From Saussurea involucrata (taxonomy: Eukaryota; Streptophyta; Magnoliopsida; Asterales; Asteraceae): 64,000 bases of DNA. Made by a program: the position numbers and the translations under genes. Positions 20,229-29,799 of the stretch are shown in pieces. The stretch covers positions 181,570,784-181,634,783 of the forward strand of contig CM066320.1 of the NCBI GenBank assembly GCA_033807775.1. Reading direction: 5' to 3'. Under the pieces are notes generated by a model, which saw only the letters and a list, made by a program, of their open reading frames with translations, made no database searches and was not told the origin of the DNA. Numbering within the stretch: the first letter of the stretch is position 1; each line of letters starts with the position of its first letter.

Positions 20229-22907
20229 ATGGACAACTCAATGGATTCTCACAGTACTCTTGTTTCAAAGGTTCCCATGCTCAAACCCAATGAATTTGAC
20301 ATGTGGAAACTAAGAATCAAGCAGTACATTCTTCTTACTGATTATGCAATATGGGACATTATAGAAAATGGCCCATGTAATGAAGGAAAGATTGGAGCAG
20401 ATGGAAAGAGACCTCCTCCCAAGACAGATGCTGAAAAGAAAGTAAGACAAACAGAGATGAAGGCCTTAAGCACTCTGCTTTTGGCTATTCCTAATGAGTA
20501 CCAACATCAATTCCAACACTGCACAGATGCACAGATGCTGTGGAATGCTCTGGAGAAAAGATTTACTGGAACAAAGAGCACAAAGAGAAATCAAAAGGCT
20601 ATTCTCAGGCAACAATATGAAAACTTTATGTCTGCAAAGAATGAGTCTATGACTCAAACTTTTGACAGATTTAACAAGTTAATTGGAGAATTAGCAACTG
20701 TGGGTGTACACATGGATGCTGATGATGTCAACAGAAAGTTCCTTAGATCATTGGGAGAAGAATGGACCATGTACACTGTCTCATTCAGACAGAATGACCA
20801 ATTGGAGGACAAAGAGCTAGATGACCTCTACAATGATCTCAGAGTATTTGAGGCTGAAGTTGAAGCCAAGAAAAGGCCATCAGGATTTGTTTATAATGCT
20901 GCTTTATTATCTTCATCCTCTGATACTGCTGCTAATCCTGATTCTGTTAATACTGCAGGTTCTGTTAATTCTGCTAGTGGAACCAATCATGAGAAGACCA
21001 CAGATTCTGTACTAGAAGCATTCTTTTCTAGTCATGTCCACTCTTCTCTAATCAATGATGATTTAGAGCAGATCAATGCTGATGATCTGGAAGAGATGGA
21101 CATCAAGTGGCAGATGGCTATGCTATCAATGAGGGTGAAGAAATTCATCAAAAGGACTGGGAGAAACAACTTTTCCCAAAGAAGAGAAGATGGTGCAGGC
21201 TTTGACAAGTCAAAGGTTGAATGCTATAAGTGTCACAAGATGGGACACTTTGCCAGAGAATGCAGAAGTGGAGGATCACAGACTCCAAATGGAAACCAAA
21301 ACAGAAGCTCCTCTCAAGCCCTTGTTTCTCAACAAGGAATGGGATTTGATTGGAGTGATCAAGCTGAAGAAGCCTGTCAGAATCAAGCTCTTATGGCAGA
21401 AGTGTCTGATATCCCCACTGAGGTACAATCTAAACTCTGTTCTCAAGCTTGCATTGATGCTGTTAAAAGATATAGGGATCACAATCAGGGTATGTGTGAT
21501 GACCTTAAGAGGCTAGAGAAAGATGTGAAAGATTATGTTAGGATTGTAGAAAGGTTTGAGGAACAGATTAGAGCTTTTCAAGCTAATGAACTTCAACACC
21601 ACTATGATACTAACTATTGGAAGTGGGAGAAGAATGAGTATGAGATTAAGCTGAAAGTATCTGGGGAGGAGAATGAAAAGTTAAAAGAAGAGCTTAAAAA
21701 GGTTAAACTTGATGTTGAAAAGTTTACCTGTGCTTCTAAAACCATGGACACCATCATTAAAGCACAAATCCATGACAAGATGAAAGTAGGGATAGGGTAC
21801 AATGCCACACCTCCACCCTACAATAACAACTACATACCTCCTAAGTCTGATCTGTTAGAGACCAAGGATAGAAAGGAACCTGAATTAAAGATTGATATAG
21901 ATCCTTGTGAAAAAGAAATAGTTGTTGAGGATGAGACTGACAAAGTAGACTCTGATGAGGAATATGAGAGTCCATGTGTCAAGAACACAGAGGTCAAAAG
22001 GACTGAAGAGAAAAAGGAAGTTCATTACACACAGCCCAAAGTTGTGAACTCAAATACTTGTAAACAGTGTTCCTGCAGGAAATTCAAAGAGAACAAGCCC
22101 CAAAAACATGATAATCAGAGGGGAAATCAAAGGAACTGGAATAACCAGTGGGCTATGAGACAAGGAGTTGACCTGAACAGAATCAACAGGCCAAAACCTT
22201 GTTTCATCTGTGGTAAGCTAAATCACTTAGCCAAACACTGTTATTTCAATCCTATTAACCAAAGGTTTAATGCTCAAAGATCTTTTCAAAAACCTGGTGG
22301 TTACAGAAGGAATGGTGGATATAAAAAATCTGCAAAGAAAAATGTGGCAAAGAAACAAGATAAACCCAAAGACCACATAAAGAAAACAACTGAAAAGGAA
22401 TGTGATAATATGTGGGTTCCAAAAAGCACTAAAAACAATACTGCTGCTAGCAGTGTTAGTACTGCTAACACTGCTAGTACTGCTTCAAAAGTTAGTGCTG
22501 CTAGCAGTATTAATACTGCTAGTAATCATTCCAAAGTTAGTACTGCTAGCAATATTAATACTGCTAGTATTCAGTCCAATGTTAGTGCTGCTAATACTTT
22601 TAGTGCTTCTTCTTCAGATAGTACTGCTGCTAGCAGTATTAACTCTGTTAATACTGCTTCTAGCAGTGTTAACTCAGTTAATACTGCTACCTCTGTTAGT
22701 ACTTCTGAGGTTAATACTGCTAGCACTGTTAGTACTGCTAGCACTATTAGTACTGCTGCAAGTGCTGCTACACCAATAATTTTGACAAAGTATTCCAGCA
22801 CAGCAGTACCAAAAGTCAAAAATCTCATCAAAACCAAGTGTAAGTATTTTGATGAGCAAGGGAGACCCAAGACCACTTCGGCTTGGGTTCCAAATAAAAC
22901 TAACTGA
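20229..22907 (+). CDS. gag: Gag polyprotein of the young copia element (892 aa)
   Basis: Structural protein that would form the particle and bind the element RNA. The first ATG after the primer site (20229) is chosen; the frame is open upstream only by running through LTR and primer site. Visible parts: a copia Gag capsid-like region (FDMWKLRIKQYIL near residues 20-30, then LLLAIPNEY and WNALEKRF), a CCHC knuckle CYKCHKMGHFAREC near residue 332, a predicted coiled coil at about 407-505, a second knuckle CFICGKLNHLAKHC near residue 658, then a Ser/Thr/Ala/Asn-rich tail from about residue 735. That tail is encoded by the TACTGCT repeat and ends ASSV/NTAS-like. The protein is much longer than ordinary copia Gag, as in Sireviruses. 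pol lies in the -1 frame with a 4-nt overlap of open frames. Confidence 0.95.
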   Translation: MDNSMDSHSTLVSKVPMLKPNEFDMWKLRIKQYILLTDYAIWDIIENGPCNEGKIGADGKRPPPKTDAEKKVRQTEMKALSTLLLAIPNEYQHQFQHCTDAQMLWNALEKRFTGTKSTKRNQKAILRQQYENFMSAKNESMTQTFDRFNKLIGELATVGVHMDADDVNRKFLRSLGEEWTMYTVSFRQNDQLEDKELDDLYNDLRVFEAEVEAKKRPSGFVYNAALLSSSSDTAANPDSVNTAGSVNSASGTNHEKTTDSVLEAFFSSHVHSSLINDDLEQINADDLEEMDIKWQMAMLSMRVKKFIKRTGRNNFSQRREDGAGFDKSKVECYKCHKMGHFARECRSGGSQTPNGNQNRSSSQALVSQQGMGFDWSDQAEEACQNQALMAEVSDIPTEVQSKLCSQACIDAVKRYRDHNQGMCDDLKRLEKDVKDYVRIVERFEEQIRAFQANELQHHYDTNYWKWEKNEYEIKLKVSGEENEKLKEELKKVKLDVEKFTCASKTMDTIIKAQIHDKMKVGIGYNATPPPYNNNYIPPKSDLLETKDRKEPELKIDIDPCEKEIVVEDETDKVDSDEEYESPCVKNTEVKRTEEKKEVHYTQPKVVNSNTCKQCSCRKFKENKPQKHDNQRGNQRNWNNQWAMRQGVDLNRINRPKPCFICGKLNHLAKHCYFNPINQRFNAQRSFQKPGGYRRNGGYKKSAKKNVAKKQDKPKDHIKKTTEKECDNMWVPKSTKNNTAASSVSTANTASTASKVSAASSINTASNHSKVSTASNINTASIQSNVSAANTFSASSSDSTAASSINSVNTASSSVNSVNTATSVSTSEVNTASTVSTASTISTAASAATPIILTKYSSTAVPKVKNLIKTKCKYFDEQGRPKTTSAWVPNKTN
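22435..22780 (+). repeat. TACTGCT motif array inside the gag 3' end
   Basis: About 25 words such as GTTAGTACTGCTAGC and ATTAATACTGCTAGT are translated as VSTAS, INTAS and similar. The words match those in the LTR and in the pol-ORF3 spacer. Several AAAGTTAGT and TGTTAGT words loosely resemble 5' splice donors. Confidence 0.85.
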
Positions 22908-22918
22908 TTTATCTTGAT

Positions 22919-25900
22919 GTGCAGGGCAACCAACAGCTCAAGGGGAAGAGCATTTGGCATGTTGATAGTGGTTGCTCCAGGCACATGACAGGTAACATGT
23001 CCTGCCTCAAAAATTTCAAAAAGGTTGATGGAGGACATGTTGCATTTGGGGATAATCCTGCTGGTGGAAAGATAAGTGGTAAGGGTGATGTTTCAAAGGG
23101 TAAGATGACCTTTGAAGATGTATACTATGTTGAACAATTGAGATACAACCTGTTAAGTGTATCACAGGTTTGTGACAAGAAGCATAGTATATTGTTTACA
23201 GACTCTGAATGTATTATCCTTGCTCCTGGATACAAAGTGGTTGATGAAAACATGATACTTCTGAGAACTCCAAGGAAGGATAATGTTTATTGTTTAGATT
23301 TGGAAAGTGTTTCATCTGATTCATCTCTAAATTGTTTAGTTTCAAAAGCTTCTTTAGATGAATCATCACTTTGGCACAGAAGGATGTGTCACATGAACTT
23401 TAAAACAATAAATAAACTTGTTAAGAACAACCTTGTAAGGGGTTTGCCATCCAAAGTATATTCATGTGATGATCATTGTGTTGCTTGTCTCAAAGGCAAA
23501 CAACACAAAACTTCTCATAAGTCCAAAGAGATAAACACTATATCAAATCCTCTTCAACTGTTACATATGGATCTGTTTGGTCCTACCAATGTGATGAGTA
23601 TTGGCAAGAAATCATACTGCTTAGTTATTGTTGATGATTATTCTAGATTTACTTGGGTATATTTTCTGAGAACTAAAGATGAGACAAGTGGACTGATCAA
23701 ATCTTTCATTCTCAAAATTGAAAACCAATCAAATCAAAGAGTGAAAGTCATTAGATCAGATAATGGAACTGAGTTTAAAAATTCTGATCTAAACACCTTT
23801 TGTGAAGAAAAAGGAATTGAGAGACAATACAGTGCTCCTAGGACTCCACAACAAAATGGTGTTGCTGAGAGAAGGAATAGGACACTGATTGAGGCTGCTA
23901 GATCTCTGTTAGCTGACTCAAAGTTACCAATTACTTTTTGGGCAGAAGCAGTTAATACTGCCTGCTATGTTCAAAACAGAGTTTTAGTTGTAAAGCCTAA
24001 AAACAAGACACCTTATGAGCTTTTCCATAAAAGGAAACCATATATTGGATTTTTCAAGCCATTTGGATGTCCTTGTACTATTCTCAATACCAAATCTCAC
24101 TTAGGCAAGTTTGATAGCAAAGCAGATGATGGTTTTCTTGTTGGGTATTCATCTCAAAGTAAGGCCTACAGAGTCTTTAATACCTCTTCTAGAATAATTG
24201 AAGAAAGTGACAATGTCAAATGCAATGAGAACACACCAAATCCTATTGGTTCAGGTCCTAATTGGCTATTTGACATTGATTCACTCACTAATTCTTTGGG
24301 TTTCAGTGGTGATGTATATGCAGGACAAAGGGATACACCATCATCAGAACACAGAATTCAATCTGTGATATTTCCAATCCCTTCCATTGATCCTGTGGAA
24401 TTCTGTGAACACCATGAGGAGACTGAACCTATTCAGAATGAAGAAGAGAGGAGAGCAGAGGAAAATCAGTCTTCAGGTTCAAATTCCCGAGAATCTGAGG
24501 TGACTGAAGAAGCAGAAACAAATCCAGAATTAAATGAGTCTAATCTGGATGAGGACTTACAAGAGGAAGCTGGTCATCAAACAAGAACTCAGAAAAATCA
24601 TCCTCCTGAGTTGGTAATTGGAGATATTGCATCTCCCATGATGACTAGAAAGCAAAGCAGACTCCAAGAGTTGCAAGAGCAGCAAAATACAGTTAACACT
24701 GTTCTTACTTGCTTTCTGTCCCAGATTGAGCCCAAAAAGGCTTATGATGCCATGAAAGACCCAAGCTGGATAGAGGCAATGCAAGAGGAGCTGCTACAGT
24801 TCAAATTACAGGATGTTTGGGACTTGGTAGACCTTCCAAAAGGTCAAAGAGCAATTGGCACCAAGTGGATTTTCAGGAACAAGAAGGATGACAGAGGGAT
24901 TGTAATCAGAAACAAAGCTAGACTGGTTGCACAAGGGTACACTCAGGAAGAAGGAATAGATTATGAGGAAGTCTTTGCTCCTGTGGCAAGGATTGAAGCA
25001 ATCAGGTTATTTCTAGCCTATGCCTCATACATGAAGTTCAAAGTGTACCAAATGGATGTCAAAAGTGCATTTCTGTATGGAAGCATTGAGGAAGAAGTAT
25101 ATGTCTGTCAACCCCCTGGATTTGAGAATCCATTGCACCCTGACAGAGTATACAAGCTGAAGAAGGCTCTCTATGGTTTGCATCAGGCCCCAAGAGCATG
25201 GTATGACACTTTGTCTACCTATCTCTTGATAAATGACTTTGAAAGAGGAGTCATTGACAAGACCCTGTTCATCAAGAGGAGAAAGAGAGGTACTTTACTT
25301 GTTCAGATCTATGTGGATGATATCATCTTTGGATCCACCAATGATCAAATGTGTAAAGAGTTTGAAGAATTGATGCACAAAAGCTTTAAGATGAGCTCCA
25401 TGGGAGAACTTACATTCTTTCTTGGGCTTCAGGTAAAACAGAGGAAAGATGGAATTTTTATTAGCCAATCCAAGTATGTGAAAGACATCCTGGACAAGTT
25501 TGGTTTATCAGACTCAAAGTCAGCAAGCACTCCAATGGAAACACATAAACAGATCACTGCAGATCTTGAGGGGGAGGATGTGGATGTCCATCATTACAGA
25601 TCAATGATTGTATCTCTCATGTATCTCACAGCCTCTAGACCTGACATTATGTTTTCAGTCTGTGTTTGTGCCAGATTTCAGGTTTCTCCTAAGCAATCAC
25701 ACCTTCATGCTGTCAAGAGAATATTCAGATACTTAAAAGGGCAACCTAGATTAGGTCTCTGGTATCCTCATGAATCCTCTTTTGACTTGCTTGCATATTC
25801 AGATAGTGATTTGGGAGGAGCCAACATGGATAGGAAGTCTACTTCAGGTGGATGTCAGTTTTTGGGTACAAGACTAGTATCTTGGCAGTGTAAGAAACAA

Positions 25901-26254
25901 ACCACAGTGTCCTTATCTACCACAGAAGCTGAGTACATAGCTGCTGCAAGCTGCTGCTCTCAGGTTCTATGGATTCAGAATCAGATGTTGGACTATGGGG
26001 TAACTTTTCTTCACACACCAATCTTCATTGATAACAACAGTGCTATTAGCATTGTTAATAATCCAGTCAAACACTCAAAAACAAAGCATATAGAGATAAG
26101 GTATCACTTTATAAGAGATTGCAATGAAAAGAAATTAATTCAGGTTGCTAAAGTTCATACAAATGACCAGTTTGCTGATCTATTCACAAAAGCTTTTGAT
26201 GTGGGTAGATTCACCTTTTTGGTAACAAGTGTGGGCATGATCAACCTAGAATAA
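22919..26254 (+). CDS. pol: Pol polyprotein of the young copia element (protease-integrase-RT-RNase H)
   Basis: It would process the proteins, copy the RNA and integrate the DNA. Domains in order: aspartic protease DSG (residue 16, after IWHV), GAG pre-integrase and HHCC zinc finger (HRRMCHMN...CVACLKGKQH, about 155-200), integrase catalytic D,D-35,E (LHMDLFGP near 216, SDNGTEF near 281, NGVAERRNR near 317), reverse transcriptase with YVDDIIFGS near 797, and RNase H (YSDSDLGG near 960, STTEAEY near 1000, ADLFTKAF near 1089). The frame is open from 22904, just after TAA at 22901-22903, and has no ATG before the protease site. The listed start is a GTG. Expression must use frameshifting, splicing or internal initiation. 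No stop or frameshift interrupts it. Confidence 0.97.
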   Translation: MQGNQQLKGKSIWHVDSGCSRHMTGNMSCLKNFKKVDGGHVAFGDNPAGGKISGKGDVSKGKMTFEDVYYVEQLRYNLLSVSQVCDKKHSILFTDSECIILAPGYKVVDENMILLRTPRKDNVYCLDLESVSSDSSLNCLVSKASLDESSLWHRRMCHMNFKTINKLVKNNLVRGLPSKVYSCDDHCVACLKGKQHKTSHKSKEINTISNPLQLLHMDLFGPTNVMSIGKKSYCLVIVDDYSRFTWVYFLRTKDETSGLIKSFILKIENQSNQRVKVIRSDNGTEFKNSDLNTFCEEKGIERQYSAPRTPQQNGVAERRNRTLIEAARSLLADSKLPITFWAEAVNTACYVQNRVLVVKPKNKTPYELFHKRKPYIGFFKPFGCPCTILNTKSHLGKFDSKADDGFLVGYSSQSKAYRVFNTSSRIIEESDNVKCNENTPNPIGSGPNWLFDIDSLTNSLGFSGDVYAGQRDTPSSEHRIQSVIFPIPSIDPVEFCEHHEETEPIQNEEERRAEENQSSGSNSRESEVTEEAETNPELNESNLDEDLQEEAGHQTRTQKNHPPELVIGDIASPMMTRKQSRLQELQEQQNTVNTVLTCFLSQIEPKKAYDAMKDPSWIEAMQEELLQFKLQDVWDLVDLPKGQRAIGTKWIFRNKKDDRGIVIRNKARLVAQGYTQEEGIDYEEVFAPVARIEAIRLFLAYASYMKFKVYQMDVKSAFLYGSIEEEVYVCQPPGFENPLHPDRVYKLKKALYGLHQAPRAWYDTLSTYLLINDFERGVIDKTLFIKRRKRGTLLVQIYVDDIIFGSTNDQMCKEFEELMHKSFKMSSMGELTFFLGLQVKQRKDGIFISQSKYVKDILDKFGLSDSKSASTPMETHKQITADLEGEDVDVHHYRSMIVSLMYLTASRPDIMFSVCVCARFQVSPKQSHLHAVKRIFRYLKGQPRLGLWYPHESSFDLLAYSDSDLGGANMDRKSTSGGCQFLGTRLVSWQCKKQTTVSLSTTEAEYIAAASCCSQVLWIQNQMLDYGVTFLHTPIFIDNNSAISIVNNPVKHSKTKHIEIRYHFIRDCNEKKLIQVAKVHTNDQFADLFTKAFDVGRFTFLVTSVGMINLE

Positions 26255-26384
26255 ATTCTTGACTTTCTGTTTTTATATACCTATATTTCTTCCTGTATTT
26301 GGTGCTACTAACTTTCTTTCTCAGGATCCTCTGTTTTCCTCAGATTACCAAGTGAAGAAAAGTGTAAGTGTGGTTACTACTGCC

Positions 26385-26860
26385 AGTACAGAAGTTACTA
26401 CTGTCTGTGTTCTAGTAGTTACTACTGCTTGTGCAGTTACTACTGCTCAGTGGTTAATACTGCTAGTACAGTTAATACTGCTAGTGTAGTTAATACTGCT
26501 TGGTCGTTAATACTGCTCAGTAGTTAATACTGCTCAGTAGTTAATACTGCTAGTGCATTTAATACTGCTAGTGGAGTTAATACTGCTCGGTAGTTAATAC
26601 TGCTTGGTAGTTAATACTGCTAGGTAGTTAATACTGCTTGGCAGTTAATACTGCTCGGTAATTAATACTGCTCGGTAGTTAATACTGCTAGGTAGTTAAT
26701 ACTGCTTGGCAGTTAATACTGCTTGGCAGTTAATACTGCTCGGTAGTTAATACTGCTCGGTAGTTAATACTGCTAGGTAGTTAATACTGCTTGGCAGTTA
26801 ATACTGCTTGGCAGTTAATACTGCTCGGTAGTTACTACTGCGAGGTAGTTAATACTGCTT
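26385..26860 (+). repeat. 17-bp tandem array GTTAATACTGCTCGGTA, about 25 copies
   Basis: The pol-ORF3 spacer is filled with variants of this unit, with CGG, TGG, AGG or CAG before TA/CA. Unit spacing is regular at 17 bp from about 26500 and looser before. It ends 17 bp before a TATA box. Confidence 0.9.
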
Positions 26861-26876
26861 CTGATAATCTAGGGCA

Positions 26877-26884
26877 TATAAATA
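26877..26884 (+). promoter_or_regulatory. Internal TATA box upstream of ORF3
   Basis: TATAAATA within GGGCATATAAATACCCC lies 115 bp before the ORF3 ATG. A CT-rich leader-like stretch (CTTCTTCTCTCTCGTTC) lies between. It is identical in core to the LTR TATA box. Promoter activity is inferred. Confidence 0.5.
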
Positions 26885-26998
26885 CCCCTGTTTGCCCGCC
26901 CATGTTCATAACGACTCTTCGCATTTACTTCTTCTCTCTCGTTCTAACCTAGACTCTCCAGAATCTCTGTGCTTTTCTTTCAAGAATCCTTAGGCATC

Positions 26999-29737
26999 AT
27001 GGAGTTTGTGGATGAGCACAATGAAATAGCCATGCTTCAGAAGCCGAAACAAGCTGCTGGATTCCACGATATTGTCGATTTTCTAAAATCCTCGCACATC
27101 TCCTATGCACTCACAGTGAGCCCAACAATCTATATCGAACACCAGAAACAATTTTGGGAGAATGCCACTGTTAGTGTTGAAGAAGGGCAGAAAACCATTC
27201 GAACAAGGGTTTGTGATAAACCCTTGAAAGTTACTGAAGAGGTTATTCGCATCTCCCTTCAGTTGAATGATGCTTCAGGTATAACTTCTATTCCTAATGA
27301 AGAACTCTTTTCTACTTTACAAAGAATGGGGTATGAAGGTCCCATTGGTGTTTTTAAATTCTACAAGTCAAAATTTTTCAACCAATGGAGATTTCTTGTT
27401 CATACCCTGATGCACTGTATTTCCAAGAAAACTACTGGATGGAGTGAGTTCAGCAGTCCCATTGCATATGCCTTGGTCTGCTTATCCACTGCCAGAAAGT
27501 ACAATTTCTCAGCAATGATCTTTACTGATCTTGTATCAAACTTGGAATCCAAAAAGACCTTTTTCATGTATCCAAGGTTTGTGCAAGAAGTTCTTAACAA
27601 GGAGTTGATGGACTTACCTCAGTTCACTGAGGTATATGTACCCAAATCCCCTAAAGGGAAGGTTTTTTCAAATATGAAAAGACTTCCTAGGGACTCGGAA
27701 GGAGTTGACACACCATTGTTCTCTACAATGATGGTTGTGTCCCACCCCTCTGAAGGTATGGCATCAGGATCAAGGCCTTCATTAGATCAACCCACTGATG
27801 CCCAATCCCAACCTTCCATCTCAAAAGACATCCCACAGTCCATTCTTGAACAGCCCACTCCCACAATCACCAAAAGATTTCAAAGAAGAAAGGTGCACAA
27901 GGCTCCTTCCCTTGTTGTACCTACTCAAAGCCCTACGCCTTTAAGCCCTCAATTGAAGCATTCTCCAATTGAGAATATCAACAGGGAAACCACAGGGGTG
28001 TCTCCCAACCTCAAGAAGGTGGTCTCTAAGGAGAAGGATGACCATATGGGTGGTAAGGCTGCCACTACTTCTGCTAACACAGAGAAGGACAGTGGTAACA
28101 TAAATAAGACCTTCCCCATGGCAACTCTAAATGAGAAATCATTAGGAGGACCCAGGTGCCAAGAAACCAAGGGGGCAGGTAGTGCTTCTGCTAGGCAGAA
28201 GGCTTCTGCTGAAACTTCCAAGGATCCTTTAAAGAAGGTTAATACTTCTAAACAAGGTGAGGATAGATATAACTATGAGGAATTGATGGAAACCTTAGGG
28301 AATATCAACCTGGATGTCATGGCACAAAAGAAAGAGATTGAGCAACTTAAGACTGTGGTTACCTACCAACAGTCTCAAATTGAGAAGCTCAAAAAGATGG
28401 TCACCAAGTTGCTGAACAAAAGGAAAAAGGCAAGGTTTGTGCTAAGAAGGAGAACCTCAACTGATGATGCTCCCAAAAAGGGGGAGTCAGAGTCAGAAGC
28501 AGAACTGAAACTGAAGGGTCCACAAATTGAGGGGGAGACTGCTCACATAGAGACTGAGATGGAAATGGACTATGCACAGTTTAAGGGGGAGTCCAGTGAG
28601 ACAGAAAAGGGGGAAGAGTGTGTCACAGAAACCAAAGCAGCAGAAACCACAGCAGCAGAAACCACAGCAGCAGAAACTGTTAATGCTGCTGAGCTTGAAC
28701 AAGCAGCAGAAACAGTTAATGCTGCTGAAGGCCAAACAGTCAAAGCAGCAGAAACTGAGAAGGAAGCAGTAACTACAACTCAAGCTGAAATAGATGAAGA
28801 AATTTACTGGATTATAAAGAACAGTATTGAAGCAGCATCACTACATGTACTAAGAGAAGCAGTAACAGCCATAGCAGCAGAAATGGTTATTGCTGCTGAA
28901 AAACTTAAAGCAGCTGAACCAACTCCTGAGGCTGTCAAAACTCTTAAAAGAACCAAGATGATGTCCAAGAAAAGACCAAGAACCCAGCCCATAACTACAA
29001 AGAAGAAAAATGAAAAGAAACCAAGGGTGGAGTCATCTGCAGAAAAGGCCCAGGAGGAAACAGTGAAATCTGATGGAAAAGTTACTGAAGAAGAAGTGGC
29101 AACTCCATCAGGGAAATCAGGCAATGTGCAATCACAAACAGATGCCCAATGTGACTTGTACATTACTAGTGTTGAATCTAACCCAATTCCACTTCAGGCT
29201 GAACCAATATCATCTAAGGCTCCTGAAATCATCTTTTGGGACACTTTGAAAGATGGTAGAAAGGAGTTCATTAGGATAAAAAGAGCTGATGGAAAATTTG
29301 AAGTATTTTCTACTTGGGGAAAGATTGTCAGAACTTGCTCAAGATCAGACTTAGAAGAGATGTTCAAAGTTGGGATGAAGATATATGGAAACATGCTGAC
29401 TGAGCCAGGGATGTCAATCTCTAAAATGGTACTTGAATTCTTGTGCCAAATGTTCAAACCTGAAGCAGTTCAGCAAAGGTTAAACACACAGTTTCAAGTC
29501 ATTACCAACTGGATGCTCTATGAAAACTGTGGAGTATATGTCATCTCCCTTGACTCTGCAACTCATGAATACTATCTTGTAGATGAAATATACAATCACA
29601 GCATGAAGAGGCTGCAAGGAATGCTACACACTAAGCTGACCTGCAACAAGGATTCAGCAATGGGTAGATTCTTGGTAAAGAGGATTCTCAATCAGAGTCT
29701 AGGCCTAAGTCCTAATCTGTGTGTACATGATGACTAA
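26999..29737 (+). CDS. Third ORF of the young copia element (912 aa), Asteraceae-type accessory protein
   Basis: Function unknown. The ATG at 26999 is chosen; the longer frame starts only with GTG. Residues 1-220 form a folded domain (FHDIVDFLKSSHISYAL near 20, FNQWRFLVHTL near 120, MYPRFVQ near 185). A Pro/Ser-rich linker follows, then a coiled coil at about 424-480 with a basic tail, an Ala/Glu/Thr low-complexity part (AAETTAAE, VNAAE) at about 540-650, a Lys-rich stretch, and a C-terminal domain at about 744-890 (FWDTLKDGRKEFIRIKRADG, YENCGVYVISLD). I remember similar two-domain ORFs in composite copia elements. It occupies the position of the Sirevirus env-like gene, but no signal peptide or membrane segment is seen, so an envelope role is not supported. 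It ends 62 bp before the 3' LTR. Confidence 0.9.
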   Translation: MEFVDEHNEIAMLQKPKQAAGFHDIVDFLKSSHISYALTVSPTIYIEHQKQFWENATVSVEEGQKTIRTRVCDKPLKVTEEVIRISLQLNDASGITSIPNEELFSTLQRMGYEGPIGVFKFYKSKFFNQWRFLVHTLMHCISKKTTGWSEFSSPIAYALVCLSTARKYNFSAMIFTDLVSNLESKKTFFMYPRFVQEVLNKELMDLPQFTEVYVPKSPKGKVFSNMKRLPRDSEGVDTPLFSTMMVVSHPSEGMASGSRPSLDQPTDAQSQPSISKDIPQSILEQPTPTITKRFQRRKVHKAPSLVVPTQSPTPLSPQLKHSPIENINRETTGVSPNLKKVVSKEKDDHMGGKAATTSANTEKDSGNINKTFPMATLNEKSLGGPRCQETKGAGSASARQKASAETSKDPLKKVNTSKQGEDRYNYEELMETLGNINLDVMAQKKEIEQLKTVVTYQQSQIEKLKKMVTKLLNKRKKARFVLRRRTSTDDAPKKGESESEAELKLKGPQIEGETAHIETEMEMDYAQFKGESSETEKGEECVTETKAAETTAAETTAAETVNAAELEQAAETVNAAEGQTVKAAETEKEAVTTTQAEIDEEIYWIIKNSIEAASLHVLREAVTAIAAEMVIAAEKLKAAEPTPEAVKTLKRTKMMSKKRPRTQPITTKKKNEKKPRVESSAEKAQEETVKSDGKVTEEEVATPSGKSGNVQSQTDAQCDLYITSVESNPIPLQAEPISSKAPEIIFWDTLKDGRKEFIRIKRADGKFEVFSTWGKIVRTCSRSDLEEMFKVGMKIYGNMLTEPGMSISKMVLEFLCQMFKPEAVQQRLNTQFQVITNWMLYENCGVYVISLDSATHEYYLVDEIYNHSMKRLQGMLHTKLTCNKDSAMGRFLVKRILNQSLGLSPNLCVHDD

Positions 29738-29789
29738 GTTTTGGAAGCATCATCTGAAGAACTTGACTTCTTTTCCTAAAAGTCAAGTT

Positions 29790-29798
29790 AGGGGGAGA
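29790..29798 (+). other. Polypurine tract (young copia)
   Basis: AGGGGGAGA lies one base before the 3' LTR and would prime plus-strand DNA. Confidence 0.9.
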
Positions 29799-29799
29799 T

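Noticed and set aside
22402..22779. Leu/Val-rich frame inside the gag tail
   Set aside because: Alternative-frame reading of the TACTGCT repeat; the real frame is gag.
26999..29737. Viral-type envelope protein
   Set aside because: Position fits env-like ORFs, but no signal peptide, membrane segment or fusion-like region is visible.
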